64,000 nt of DNA from an uncultured Chitinophagaceae bacterium (GTDB lineage: Bacteria; Bacteroidota; Bacteroidia; Chitinophagales; Chitinophagaceae), in assembly GCA_937958995.1 (NCBI GenBank), contig CALGAP010000009.1, positions 386,006 through 450,005 on the forward strand. The letters run 5' to 3'. Numbering within the stretch: the first letter of the stretch is position 1; every line of letters begins with the position of its first letter. Of this stretch, positions 16,402 to 25,085 are shown in pieces. A program made the translations under genes and the position numbers. The notes below the pieces were generated by a model, which saw nothing but the letters and a program-made list of their open reading frames with translations, was not told where the DNA came from and did no database searches.

Positions 16402-19400
16402 GTGAAACCTCTCCTATACCTTGTGGTGTTGGCAGGGATTTGGCCCGCTGCCTGCGTTTATTGCCAGCACCAGCCTGTCCGCTTCGAGCACTGCTCGCTG
16501 CGGCAGGGACTCTCACAGGGGAGCGGCTATGCCATTACACAAGATCATCACGGTTATATCTGGATGGGCACTCAGCATGGCCTCAACCGCTTCGACGGAC
16601 ACACCATCAGCGTATACTATAACGGTGATAAAGGTTATAGCGGCAGCAATTTTATCAATCACCTGCTCACCGACAGCGCGGGTAATGTATGGATCGCCTC
16701 TACCGGCGGATTGTCGGTGCTGGAAAATGCGTCCAGGCAATTCATGACGGTCAGTCGGTTAACACAACAAAAAACCGCACTCGACAGCATAGCCATTCTT
16801 CAGTTATGGCAAGACAGCAAATACCGGGTATGGGCTTCAAGCACCGTGTCGGGCGTTTTCAGGGTAACGCATAAGAATGGCAGTTGGCAAATCGCGCAAT
16901 TCCTGGGGCAAGGGCCTTATCGCGGTGGCGCTATTACGGAAGATAAAACGGGAAGAATATGGCTTTCCTCCCAACAGGATATTTTTTATTACGATGAACA
17001 GGCGGGCCGTTTTGAGTTGTGTTACGTAAAAGGTATCAGCGGCCAAAAAGATATACGCGCCATTTTAGTGGATGCCGACAACCTTTTATGGGTGGCCACC
17101 TTTGACGATGGTATCTATATTATTTCACCCGATATTCGGGAGCCCGCCATCGTCAGGCATCTCTGTAAGGCTGCGCCGGGCAAAAGTTCGCTGGGCAGCA
17201 ATGATATCACTTCTGTGTTGAAAGATTCCGACAACAATATCTGGATCGGTACGCGCAATGACGGGCTGAGTAAATACATTCATCAAACCGGCGAAATCAT
17301 ACAGGTGCGACATGATGATGAAATTCCCGAAAGTCTTTCAAAGAATTTCGTGTTGTCGTTGTATGAAGACAACCAGGAAAATATCTGGGTGGGTACCAGC
17401 GGCGGCGGATTTGACCGCTATGATCCGAAGAAAAGCCATTTTGAATTGTTCCGGCACACCGGTGGTCGCAGCAATGATGTGGGTGATAATATGATATTCT
17501 TCATCAAACGCCTGCCGCCGGGTTATATGTATTTCGGCACACAGTCGGCCGGGCTCGCGCGCTGGAACCAGGAAAAGAATGCATTTACGCGTTTTACAAA
17601 AAATCCCGACAACCCCAACAGCCTGGTGCATAATACCGTGTACGATGTGGTAGCCGACGATGCAGGAAGACTATGGATAGCTACCTGGGGCGGCCTTTGC
17701 AGTTATGATGAATCGTTGCCTCCCGGCAAACGCTATAGCCGCTATAATAATGAAAGAAGCCAGGTTTCCCGGCTGTACAGCCTGCACAAACTGAAAAATG
17801 AAAACAAATTGTGGGTGAGCGGCGATAACGGCACATTCATTTTTGACATCAGCACGCGTCAATGGCTTGATTGGCCGGATGAGGAGATGTCCAGGCTGAT
17901 CGGCACGCAATGCATTCGCGTGTTTTATGAAGATGATGCGGGCAATACCTGGATGGGCAGCACCGATAATGGCATCATCAGGTATAACCGGCAAAGCGGG
18001 AAGCTGAGTGTTATACCAGTGGCTGCGCCAAGTGTACGTTCTGTAGTGCGCAGCCTGCGGCCGGATGGTGACCAGTATTTGCGCGCAGGCACCGACAATG
18101 GCTGGCTGAAGCTGGATATAGCCAATGAAGAAATCGCAGAGCGGTTTACTACTACCGATGGTCTTCCCGACAACGTAGTATACAGTATGGAAAAAGACCG
18201 CGATGGCAACTGGTGGATCAGCACCAACCGCGGACTGGCTTGTTATATGGTAAAACAAAAAACCTTCCGTGTATATGATGAGCGCGATGGTCTGCAGTCA
18301 AACGAATTCAACACCAACTGTTCCTGGGCCGATAGTTCGGGCATTATGTATTTCGGTGGTGTAAATGGTTTTAACGTGTTCGACCCTTTGCGTTTCAAAC
18401 CGGGAAGTTATGCGGCGGATGTGCGGTTGACTGCCATCAGGCTATTCGACAGCACCTGGCTTTCTGACCTGGAAGCAGACCGCGTGCAGGAGCTAAGGCT
18501 GAAGCACTTTCAAAACTTTGTGTCGTTTGAATTCGTGGCGCTCGACTATTCCTTCAGCGATAAAGCCACCTATTACTACATGATGGAGGGCCTTGACAAA
18601 ACCTGGATGAGCAGCGGCTCGCGGCTTTATGTGAGTTATACAGGTCTGCAACCCGGTGAATACACCTTTAAGGTGATCTACCAGAACCGTGATGGTATTT
18701 ACTCAAAAAATACTGCGAGCATAAAAATAATTATCAGTCCGCCCTGGTGGCTTACCTGGTGGGCCCTGGGTTTATATGTAATCGCAATAGTGGGTGTGGC
18801 GTATGGACTTTATCGCCGGCGTATCAATCAACTGAAGAAGAAGCAGGCTGAACAGATCAAGACTATGGTGGCCACGCAGGAAGATGAGCGCGAGCGCCTT
18901 TCGCGCGACCTGCACGATGATGTGGGCACCCGGCTTTCTGCCATTAAACTGTACATATCGTCGCTGGGAAAGAAGATTGACGAAAGGCAATTGGACGAAG
19001 CGCGCAAACTGGCCGAAAACTCCGAGAGGCTGATTGACGAAACCATGGGCGACGTGCGCAAGATGCTGCTGAACCTGAGTCCGCAGGTACTGGAAGAATT
19101 CGGTTATGCTACAGCGGTGGAAGTACTGGTGAACAAGATCAACGAAACACGTTTGCTTAATTTTGACCTCGTGATGTTTGGGTTGAAACAAGGATTACCC
19201 AAGGACCATGAACTGGTGCTCTACCGCATTACGCAGGAGCTGATCAATAATGTGTTGAAACATGCGGGCGCCAGCCGCGTATCGCTGCAGGTGGGGCACA
19301 GGGATGAAAAAATAATCCTGATGATCGAAGACAACGGCAAAGGATTTGATATAAAAGAGCATAAGAATGGTTATGGCTTAAAGAACCTCGAAGCGCGCAC

Positions 19401-19503
19401 GCAGCTTCTTAAAGGACAGATGGAAATAGACTCAAAACCCGGCAAAGGAACCTGTGTACTGATTGAAATTCCCTATAAAATGAATGACCATGCCCGAGTA
19501 TAA
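16402..19503 (+). CDS. Propeller-type sensor histidine kinase (Reg_prop, Y_Y_Y, HisKA_3)
   Basis: A membrane sensor kinase of about 1033 residues. Signal peptide (MKPLLYLVVLAGIWPAA), then about 14 propeller repeats of the two-component regulator type (for example GLPDNVVYSMEKDRDGNWWI), a Y_Y_Y domain (about 690-760), one membrane helix (WWLTWWALGLYVIAIVGVAY), a HisKA_3 dimerisation region with phospho-acceptor His in SRDLHDDVGTR (about residue 838), and a HATPase with ELINNVLKHA, DNGKGFD and GYGLKNLEAR. GTG 16402 gives a clean signal peptide; TTG 16378 would add eight residues. It overlaps the response regulator gene by 20 bases. The periplasmic propeller suggests sensing of an extracellular polymer-derived ligand; this is inference. 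Confidence 0.92.
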   Translation: MKPLLYLVVLAGIWPAACVYCQHQPVRFEHCSLRQGLSQGSGYAITQDHHGYIWMGTQHGLNRFDGHTISVYYNGDKGYSGSNFINHLLTDSAGNVWIASTGGLSVLENASRQFMTVSRLTQQKTALDSIAILQLWQDSKYRVWASSTVSGVFRVTHKNGSWQIAQFLGQGPYRGGAITEDKTGRIWLSSQQDIFYYDEQAGRFELCYVKGISGQKDIRAILVDADNLLWVATFDDGIYIISPDIREPAIVRHLCKAAPGKSSLGSNDITSVLKDSDNNIWIGTRNDGLSKYIHQTGEIIQVRHDDEIPESLSKNFVLSLYEDNQENIWVGTSGGGFDRYDPKKSHFELFRHTGGRSNDVGDNMIFFIKRLPPGYMYFGTQSAGLARWNQEKNAFTRFTKNPDNPNSLVHNTVYDVVADDAGRLWIATWGGLCSYDESLPPGKRYSRYNNERSQVSRLYSLHKLKNENKLWVSGDNGTFIFDISTRQWLDWPDEEMSRLIGTQCIRVFYEDDAGNTWMGSTDNGIIRYNRQSGKLSVIPVAAPSVRSVVRSLRPDGDQYLRAGTDNGWLKLDIANEEIAERFTTTDGLPDNVVYSMEKDRDGNWWISTNRGLACYMVKQKTFRVYDERDGLQSNEFNTNCSWADSSGIMYFGGVNGFNVFDPLRFKPGSYAADVRLTAIRLFDSTWLSDLEADRVQELRLKHFQNFVSFEFVALDYSFSDKATYYYMMEGLDKTWMSSGSRLYVSYTGLQPGEYTFKVIYQNRDGIYSKNTASIKIIISPPWWLTWWALGLYVIAIVGVAYGLYRRRINQLKKKQAEQIKTMVATQEDERERLSRDLHDDVGTRLSAIKLYISSLGKKIDERQLDEARKLAENSERLIDETMGDVRKMLLNLSPQVLEEFGYATAVEVLVNKINETRLLNFDLVMFGLKQGLPKDHELVLYRITQELINNVLKHAGASRVSLQVGHRDEKIILMIEDNGKGFDIKEHKNGYGLKNLEARTQLLKGQMEIDSKPGKGTCVLIEIPYKMNDHARV

Positions 19504-20134
19504 CCTGCCAGTAGATATTCTGATTGCCGACGACCACCGCATTATGGTGGACGGGTTATATGGCATTTTAAAAGATGAAAAAAGTATAGGACAGATCTAT
19601 ACTTCCTACAATGGCCGCGATGCCGTGAACCAGGCCTTGAGCCGCGAGGTGGATTGCGTGATCCTGGATATCAATATGCCCGAACTGAATGGCATCGAAG
19701 CCGCGAAAATGATCAGGCAACAAAAGCCGCACGTGAAGATCATTATGGTGAGTATGCTTTGCGACAGCAGCATAGTGGGAAAGGCTCTGAAGGCGGGCGC
19801 CGACGCCTTTATTATAAAAAATACCGGTAAGGAAGAACTGCTGAAAGCCATTTCGCGGGTAATGAAAAATGAAAAATACATCAGCGCCGATCTTTCCTAT
19901 GACCTGCTGCACAAGATGGGCCGCCCGGCCAGCGACAGCAGCCTGCACCTGACACAACGTGAAAAAGAAATTATCCGCTATATCGCCGAGGGACTGACCG
20001 CGCATGAAATAGCCGACCGGTTATTCATTAGTCATCGTACGGTGGACACACATCGGAAAAATATTCTGCAAAAACTCAACCTTAAGAACATCGCCGCGCT
20101 TACTCGTTATGCGGCCGACCACGATCTGCTTTAA
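19484..20134 (+). CDS. NarL/LuxR-family response regulator
   Basis: A 216-residue response regulator. The receiver domain (about 10-125) has IADDH acidic residues, phospho-acceptor Asp 62 in VILDINMPELNG, and the conserved Lys in FIIKNTGKEE. The C-terminal LuxR-type HTH (about 150-212) reads LTQREKEIIRYIAEGLTAHE, then ADRLFISHRTVDTHRKNI. Its 5' end overlaps the propeller kinase gene by 20 bases, so the two form a cognate pair. Met 3 is an alternative start. Confidence 0.95.
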   Translation: MTMPEYNLPVDILIADDHRIMVDGLYGILKDEKSIGQIYTSYNGRDAVNQALSREVDCVILDINMPELNGIEAAKMIRQQKPHVKIIMVSMLCDSSIVGKALKAGADAFIIKNTGKEELLKAISRVMKNEKYISADLSYDLLHKMGRPASDSSLHLTQREKEIIRYIAEGLTAHEIADRLFISHRTVDTHRKNILQKLNLKNIAALTRYAADHDLL

Positions 20135-20203
20135 AGGTTTTCCATTACGTAAAATGGCGTATATAGAAAATACAGTGAAAGCGGTATTGACCGGCATGCC
20201 ACT

Positions 20204-20449
20204 ATGTGCCACATTTACCTTCCCAATATTCAGGCAGGCATGGAATTCAAGTACGAAGAACTCGTAGAAACCGAACTCATCATCGGTCGGCTGCTCGCGC
20301 AGGGATTAAGCATCGCTGCGATTTCTGAAGAAACAGAAATGAGCAGGCGCATTGTGTCGGCACATATCCGAAATATGAAAGTGAAACTTCACACGAAGGA
20401 GCTTTCTTCTTTGAGAAAGCTATTGCAAGACTGCTTGCCAGGGAAATAG
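20204..20449 (+). CDS. Stand-alone LuxR-type HTH protein
   Basis: An 81-residue protein, or 69 residues if Met 13 (20240) is the start. It has only a GerE/LuxR-like helix-turn-helix: LIIGRLLAQGLSIAAISEE, then EMSRRIVSAHIRNMKVKLHT, with a C-terminal helix. There is no receiver domain. It lies 69 bases after a full NarL-type response regulator on the same strand. It may be a partner or competitor of that regulator, or a remnant of a duplicated one whose receiver was lost. The predicted fold is intact and there is no internal stop. Confidence 0.6.
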   Translation: MCHIYLPNIQAGMEFKYEELVETELIIGRLLAQGLSIAAISEETEMSRRIVSAHIRNMKVKLHTKELSSLRKLLQDCLPGK

Positions 20450-20480
20450 TAGCGTCTTAAGTCAAAAAAACGGTATAGAT

Positions 20481-20972
20481 ATGAAGCAAAGTTTCTTTTC
20501 CTTACTATTACTTACAACACTCGCAGTAGCTTGCAAAAAAGGTGACACTGGCCCTGAAGGTGCTCCCGGCATCGACGGCAATGCCAATGTAACCCAGTAC
20601 AGTTTCGGTCCGCAGAATTTCGCAGCCAGCCCCTATTTAACTATGTCAATTACCACTACCCAGGACACCATGAACAACAGCACCTGGCTGGTGTACCTCT
20701 ATCACCAACAGGTGTCACGATGGTATTTTGTGCCCGGCCAGGGATATGCCGGCGCCACTTTTTACCGCGTGAGCATGGGTTATGCCAACAACAAAGTGAA
20801 TATCTATATTGACAGAGACGGGCCCGGCGAAAACTACAGCAGCGCCAAAGTCATCCGCATCTATAATAATATTTCCCTCCCCGGCGGCCGCACCCGGCTG
20901 CCCCACGAAGCTGCCGGCATAGACACGAGGGACTACGAGGCGGTCAGACAGTTTTATGGACTACGGGAGTAG
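20481..20972 (+). CDS. Lipoprotein with short collagen-like segment
   Basis: A 163-residue lipoprotein: signal peptide with lipobox LAVAC (Cys 18), directly followed by a short Gly-x-y run (GDTGPEGAPGIDGNANV) and a beta-rich domain of about 120 residues with many aromatic residues. This layout is common for uncharacterised Bacteroidota surface lipoproteins. The function is unknown. It lies 31 bases after the HTH protein, so it could be its operon partner. Confidence 0.65.
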   Translation: MKQSFFSLLLLTTLAVACKKGDTGPEGAPGIDGNANVTQYSFGPQNFAASPYLTMSITTTQDTMNNSTWLVYLYHQQVSRWYFVPGQGYAGATFYRVSMGYANNKVNIYIDRDGPGENYSSAKVIRIYNNISLPGGRTRLPHEAAGIDTRDYEAVRQFYGLRE

Positions 20973-20976
20973 TGGA

Positions 20977-21040
20977 GCGCTTCGCGCACACGACACCCTA
21001 CACCGTCGAAACACTCCAAAGGTGAAACTGCGCGAAGCGC
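20977..21040. terminator. GCGCTTCGCGCA inverted repeat
   Basis: The 12-base arms at 20977-20988 and 21029-21040 are perfect reverse complements around a 40-base loop, starting 5 bases after the lipoprotein stop. Possible terminator, or a small intergenic repeat. AACCCGAA-like words follow at 21042-21070. Confidence 0.4.
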
Positions 21041-21086
21041 GCAACCCGAACCCCTAAGCTCTAAACCCGAATTTTCCACAACCCAA

Positions 21087-21116
21087 TTGTTTTCTGCGTC
21101 CTTTACGCTACCTTTG
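21087..21116 (+). promoter_or_regulatory. Promoter of atpG
   Basis: TTG (21087-21089), a 19-base spacer, and TACCTTTG (21109-21116) exactly match the Bacteroidota -33/-7 consensus (TTG-N19-TAnnTTTG). The transcript would start near 21122, at the first base of the leader hairpin. Confidence 0.8.
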
Positions 21117-21121
21117 CAGCC

Positions 21122-21171
21122 GGTTAAAAATCCGGTGATTTTTGGATATTGTACCGGATTGATTTTTAACC
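21122..21171 (+). promoter_or_regulatory. Structured 5' leader of atpG
   Basis: GGTTAAAAAT (21122-21131) pairs with ATTTTTAACC (21162-21171), and inside it CCGGT (21132-21136) pairs with ACCGG (21153-21157). The hairpin begins where transcription should start and ends 22 bases before the atpG ATG. It may stabilise the mRNA or control translation. No known riboswitch was recognised. Confidence 0.5.
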
Positions 21172-21193
21172 TTTTATATAACAACTTGTAAGC

Positions 21194-22075
21194 ATGGCCG
21201 GCCAGTTAAAGGAAGTCCGCAACAGGATAAAGTCAGTTCAGAACACCCAGCAGATTACCAAGGCAATGAAAATGGTAAGCGCTGCCAAATTGAGAAGAGC
21301 GCAGGATGCCATCATCCAGATGCGTCCCTATGCCCGCAAACTGCAGGAGGTGTTAAGCAATATCGTCAGCAGCTCAGAAGGGGAAGTGGGTATGAAACTG
21401 GCTGTGGAGAGGCCTGTTGAAAGAGTGCTGCTGATCGTGATTACCAGCGACCGTGGTCTTGCCGGCGCCTACAACGCCAACGTGATCAAGCTGGCCAAGC
21501 AACTGATCAGGGAAAAATACGCTGCTCAGCATGCCAAAGGCAACGTGACCATCTGGAATATCGGTAAAAAAGGTTGCGAGCATTTTGTCAAGAATAAATA
21601 CAAGGCCGACGCTACTTACCGCGACATATTCCTGAACCTGACCTTCGAAAACGTGCAGGCTGTGTCGCAGGCCGCCATGAAAGCTTTCGAACAGAAAGAA
21701 TTTGATGTGGTGGAAATCGTGTACAGCGAATTCAGGAATGCCGCCACTCAGCGTTTTGTAGTAGAACGCTTCCTGCCCATCCCCAAAGTGCAGAAAAAAG
21801 AAGGCGCCAAGAAAAGCGATTTCATTTTCGAGCCGGCAAAAGAAGAGCTGGTTGCCGAGCTGATGCCCAAAATATTAAATACCCAACTGTTTAAAGCAGT
21901 GCTCGACGCGCATGCTTCAGAACACGGTGCGCGCATGACTGCCATGGATAAGGCGACAGAAAACGCCAACGAATTATTACGCAGCCTCAGAATTAGCTAC
22001 AACCGTGCCCGCCAGGCAGCCATTACCACCGAGTTGACCGAGATAGTCTCCGGTGCCGCTGCATTGCAGGGATAA
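21194..22075 (+). CDS. atpG: ATP synthase F1 subunit gamma
   Basis: A 293-residue gamma subunit, the rotor shaft of F1. The N-terminal helix LKEVRNRIKSVQNTQQITKAMKMVSAAKLRRAQ and the C-terminal helix with MDKATENANELLRSL and YNRARQAAITTELTEIVSGA are diagnostic. Other ATP synthase genes are not in this window: upstream is an unrelated lipoprotein gene and downstream is scpB (18 bases). The gene has its own strong promoter and structured leader, so its level is set apart from the rest of the ATP synthase. Confidence 0.96.
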   Translation: MAGQLKEVRNRIKSVQNTQQITKAMKMVSAAKLRRAQDAIIQMRPYARKLQEVLSNIVSSSEGEVGMKLAVERPVERVLLIVITSDRGLAGAYNANVIKLAKQLIREKYAAQHAKGNVTIWNIGKKGCEHFVKNKYKADATYRDIFLNLTFENVQAVSQAAMKAFEQKEFDVVEIVYSEFRNAATQRFVVERFLPIPKVQKKEGAKKSDFIFEPAKEELVAELMPKILNTQLFKAVLDAHASEHGARMTAMDKATENANELLRSLRISYNRARQAAITTELTEIVSGAAALQG

Positions 22076-22093
22076 TCCTTGAACGATTAATCA

Positions 22094-22897
22094 ATGGAAA
22101 TATCCAATCTCATACCCCATATCGAAGCGCTGGTATTTGCCAGTGACCGGCCGCTGACCACACTCGAGATCACGGACTTGCTGAACAATGCGTTTGGCTT
22201 TATGGAAGATAAGGTGACCCTTGAGCAGGTGGAAGCAGCCATGGAAGGTATTGTAGAAAAATATGAAAGCGATTTCTATCCTTTCAGCGTACGCCAGAGC
22301 GGCGGCGGCTGGCAATTCCTCACCAAGAAAGAATATCATAAGACCGTAGCCCAGCTGAATGGCGATAAATTCCTGAAACGCCTGTCAACAGCGGCTATGG
22401 AAACCCTGGCCATCATTGCCTATAAACAACCCGTTACCAAGGCTGAAATTGAGGCTATCCGCGGCGTGAGCAGCGACTACGCTATCCAGAAACTGCTGGA
22501 GAAAGACCTGATCGTGATCATTGGCCGCAACGAAAAACTGCCCGGTCATCCCCTGGTGTATGGCACTTCGAAAAGCTTCATGGATTATTTCGGCATCAAC
22601 TCGCCCGAAGATCTGCCGAAGCTGAAAGAAGTATTCGACGACTCTATCGTGAACCCCACCATCGTAAATGAAGAGGCCGCGGGTGAGCTCAGGCCCGAAG
22701 GCGAAACCGAAGCCGGAAGCGAAGTTCCGTCCGCTGAAGAAGGCGGCGAAGCCGACAGCAACGGAGAAAGCACCGAAACCAACTCGCAGTTCGTGGTGCG
22801 CGAAGATGGCGAGCTGATTGAAGAATCGGCATCTGCTCCGCGCGAAGAGAATGAAGGAGAGGAAGGCGGCAGCGACCAGGAAGAGGAAGAAAAATAA
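22094..22897 (+). CDS. scpB: Segregation and condensation protein B
   Basis: A 267-residue ScpB, the winged-helix subunit of the SMC-ScpAB condensin complex for chromosome segregation. Conserved parts: IEALVFASDRPLTTLEI near the N-terminus, RLSTAAMETLAIIAYKQPVT and EIEAIRGVSSDYAIQKLLEK in the second winged helix, and GHPLVYGTSKSFMDYFGI. After about residue 190 follows a roughly 75-residue acidic tail (Glu/Ser/Gly-rich), an extension common in this phylum. It is probably co-transcribed with atpG, 18 bases upstream. Confidence 0.95.
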   Translation: MEISNLIPHIEALVFASDRPLTTLEITDLLNNAFGFMEDKVTLEQVEAAMEGIVEKYESDFYPFSVRQSGGGWQFLTKKEYHKTVAQLNGDKFLKRLSTAAMETLAIIAYKQPVTKAEIEAIRGVSSDYAIQKLLEKDLIVIIGRNEKLPGHPLVYGTSKSFMDYFGINSPEDLPKLKEVFDDSIVNPTIVNEEAAGELRPEGETEAGSEVPSAEEGGEADSNGESTETNSQFVVREDGELIEESASAPREENEGEEGGSDQEEEEK

Positions 22898-22939
22898 TTT
22901 CCTGCTTATATAAGAATGTTTCACGCCGGGGCCTAAGAA

Positions 22940-22996
22940 TTTCACGCAAAGGCGCCCAGGCGCAAAGAAACACATCCCCGGCGCCTTGGCGCGAAA
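22940..22996. repeat. Imperfect inverted repeat, TTTCACGCAAAGGCGCC type
   Basis: The 17-base arms at 22940-22956 and 22980-22996 match at 15 of 17 positions around a 23-base loop. Related words (ggcgcccaggcgcaaag, cgcctgggcgcg) fill the rest of the 217-base spacer between scpB and lysA. It may act as terminator for scpB. Confidence 0.5.
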
Positions 22997-23078
22997 CATT
23001 CCCCAAAGATGCCCGGCAACTAACGCTTCGCCTGGGCGCGTTAAATTCCACGGGCCAACAGCCCTGGCTCCGAAAAAT

Positions 23079-23108
23079 TTGCGCGAAACCAGCCTTAACC
23101 TATATTCG
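23079..23108 (+). promoter_or_regulatory. Probable promoter of lysA
   Basis: TTG (23079-23081), a 19-base spacer and TATATTCG (23101-23108) fit the Bacteroidota promoter with one mismatch in the -7 element. The start point would fall at or just before the ATG at 23115, giving a very short or absent leader. Confidence 0.5.
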
Positions 23109-23114
23109 CGAATT

Positions 23115-24326
23115 ATGTCTCAACAACTTTCCGGAGAATTCCTTGCAGCTATAGCCAAAGAGTATGGCACACCGGTATATGTGTACCATGCTGAAAAAAT
23201 AAAAGAACAATACAACAGGCTCACCGCCGCATTTAAAGATTCCGACGCGCGTTTCTTTTATGCCGGCAAAGCCCTCACCAATATCAACATACTTCGCTAT
23301 ATCAAAGAACTCGGTTGCGATGTTGACTGCAGTTCCATCAACGAAGTGCGCCTGGCACTACATGCGGGCTTTGCGCCGGAGCGTGTTTTATATACCAGCA
23401 ACAATATTGCTTTTTCTGAAATAGAAGCCGCGCAGCAACTGGGTGTACATATCAATATTGACAGCCTGTCGAACCTGGAGAAGTTTGGAAAAAAATTCGG
23501 TCATAGTTATCCCGTGGGTATTCGCCTTCGACCCAACATCATGAGCGGTGGTAATATCAAAATCGCAACCGGTCATAGCAAAAGTAAATTCGGCATCCCC
23601 CTGGAGCAGGTCGATGAGGTGTTGCGGCTGGTGAGTGAAACCAATCTCTACATTCGCGGCCTGCACATTCATACCGGCAGCGAAATCGAAGATGTGGCGT
23701 TGGCCAAAGGCATTGAAGTATTGTTTGGCCTGGTGGATCGTTTTCCCGAAGTGGAATTTCTCGATCTCGGTGGCGGTTTCAAAGTGCCCTACAAACCCGG
23801 CGAGCAGGGCGCCAATATTGAAGCATCCGGACGCATGGTGGCCGAAGCTTTCGCAGAATTTGAAAAAAAGAACAATCGTCATCTGCAGGTATGGTTCGAG
23901 CCGGGAAAATTCCTGGTGAGCGAAGCGGGTTACCTGGTTGCTACCGTGAATGTGCTCAAGCCCAATCATACCACTATTTTCGCGGGCGTTGATACCGGTT
24001 TGAATCATTTGATCCGCCCGATGTTTTATGGCGCTTATCATATCATCGAAAATATTTCCAATCCCCACGGTCCTGAAAAAAGTTATACCGTCACGGGTAA
24101 TATCTGCGAGACCGATACTTTCGCGGAAGACCGCTTACTGCCCGAAATCCGCGAGGGCGATTACCTCGTGTTCCGTAATGCCGGCGCTTACGGTTACGAA
24201 ATGGCCAGTAACTACAACAGCCGGTTTAGACCGGCTGAAGTATTGGTGCTTGATGGCAAAGCTCACCTCATCAGGAAGCGCGAAGCGTTCGAAGACTTGC
24301 TGAAGAACCAGGTTGAGGTTATCTAG
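23115..24326 (+). CDS. lysA: Diaminopimelate decarboxylase
   Basis: A 403-residue PLP-dependent, fold-type III decarboxylase that converts meso-diaminopimelate to lysine. The PLP lysine is in RFFYAGKALTN; other family blocks are DCSSINEVRLAL, GLHIHTGSEI, FLDLGGGFKVPY, WFEPGKFLV, and GNICETDTFAEDRLLPEI with the catalytic Cys. ATG 23115 is preferred: a longer reading from 22986 runs through intergenic repeat sequence. The stop codon overlaps the convergent Lys-rich gene by 4 bases. Confidence 0.95.
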   Translation: MSQQLSGEFLAAIAKEYGTPVYVYHAEKIKEQYNRLTAAFKDSDARFFYAGKALTNINILRYIKELGCDVDCSSINEVRLALHAGFAPERVLYTSNNIAFSEIEAAQQLGVHINIDSLSNLEKFGKKFGHSYPVGIRLRPNIMSGGNIKIATGHSKSKFGIPLEQVDEVLRLVSETNLYIRGLHIHTGSEIEDVALAKGIEVLFGLVDRFPEVEFLDLGGGFKVPYKPGEQGANIEASGRMVAEAFAEFEKKNNRHLQVWFEPGKFLVSEAGYLVATVNVLKPNHTTIFAGVDTGLNHLIRPMFYGAYHIIENISNPHGPEKSYTVTGNICETDTFAEDRLLPEIREGDYLVFRNAGAYGYEMASNYNSRFRPAEVLVLDGKAHLIRKREAFEDLLKNQVEVI

Positions 24327-24922
24327 CCAAGCGCGTATTCAATTTTTATCCCTCTCAAAGTCCTCACTTCATCAGTCTTTTTGATGGTGTTGGTGATTTC
24401 CAGGAAGTACAGGTACTTATCCTTAATCAAACCACCTGCGTCAAAGTGATTGATCTGTTTTTCCACAAAATCGTCAGGCGGATTGCTGGCGGGCGGCAGA
24501 AAATCGAGAGAGACTTCCACTTCGCCACTGTAGCAATGGTGATCGATATGTTTTTTCAGGAAGATGAACTGCATCTCTTCCTTCGAAGTGTTTTTGTAAT
24601 AAACCGTGATAGCCCTGATAGTAGCGCCGACGGGCAAGGCGATAGGCGCCATTAAAGCATGCCCGGGTATGTCGGTGGTGCGTCCTTCCTGGAAATGTTC
24701 GGTATAACCCGAACTGCTGGCGGCGGGAAAGAAAAAGCAGGAGTCAATATACACCGAGAATTTTCCCTTTCCGGACACCGGAAGCAATCCGCCAACTGAT
24801 GCTGTTCTTGTGGTTAACGATTTAGAGGCTGCAGTTTTTTTGCTCGCTGCCTTTTTCTTGCCTCCCTTTTTGCCGCTTGCTTTTCCCAGAATTTTTTTGG
24901 CCGGCTTCTTCTTAGATGCCAT
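24323..24922 (-). CDS. Unknown protein with Lys/Ala-rich basic tail
   Basis: A 199-residue protein, start ATG 24922 (a longer reading from 25015 adds a hydrophobic segment that looks non-coding). Residues 1-45 are almost only Lys, Ala, Ser and Gly (MASKKKPAKKILGKASGKKG...), like the basic tails of histone H1-like or nucleoid proteins. Residues 60-199 look like a beta-rich domain (KFSVYIDSCFFFPAASSSGY, ATIRAITVYYKNTSKEEMQF, DKYLYFLEITNTIKK). I do not recognise the family. The tail suggests binding of nucleic acid or another polyanion. It lies divergent from the beta-CASP gene, with 163 bases between the starts. Confidence 0.6.
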   Translation of the reverse strand: MASKKKPAKKILGKASGKKGGKKKAASKKTAASKSLTTRTASVGGLLPVSGKGKFSVYIDSCFFFPAASSSGYTEHFQEGRTTDIPGHALMAPIALPVGATIRAITVYYKNTSKEEMQFIFLKKHIDHHCYSGEVEVSLDFLPPASNPPDDFVEKQINHFDAGGLIKDKYLYFLEITNTIKKTDEVRTLRGIKIEYALG

Positions 24923-25085
24923 AGATAAGTTTTTAATGGTTAACAATATCCATCCAAGATAAACAGTAAAAAGAAAGTCAGAAATACCACATACTGGTAA
25001 CACAATCCGCACCATCTGTGATCATAATCCGCGATATATTCGTAATATCACTCATCCATTTAAGCCAGTTTTAAATACTCAACCA

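Noticed and set aside
22986..23114. N-terminal extension of lysA
   Set aside because: It reads through intergenic repeat sequence and the promoter; homology starts after ATG 23115.
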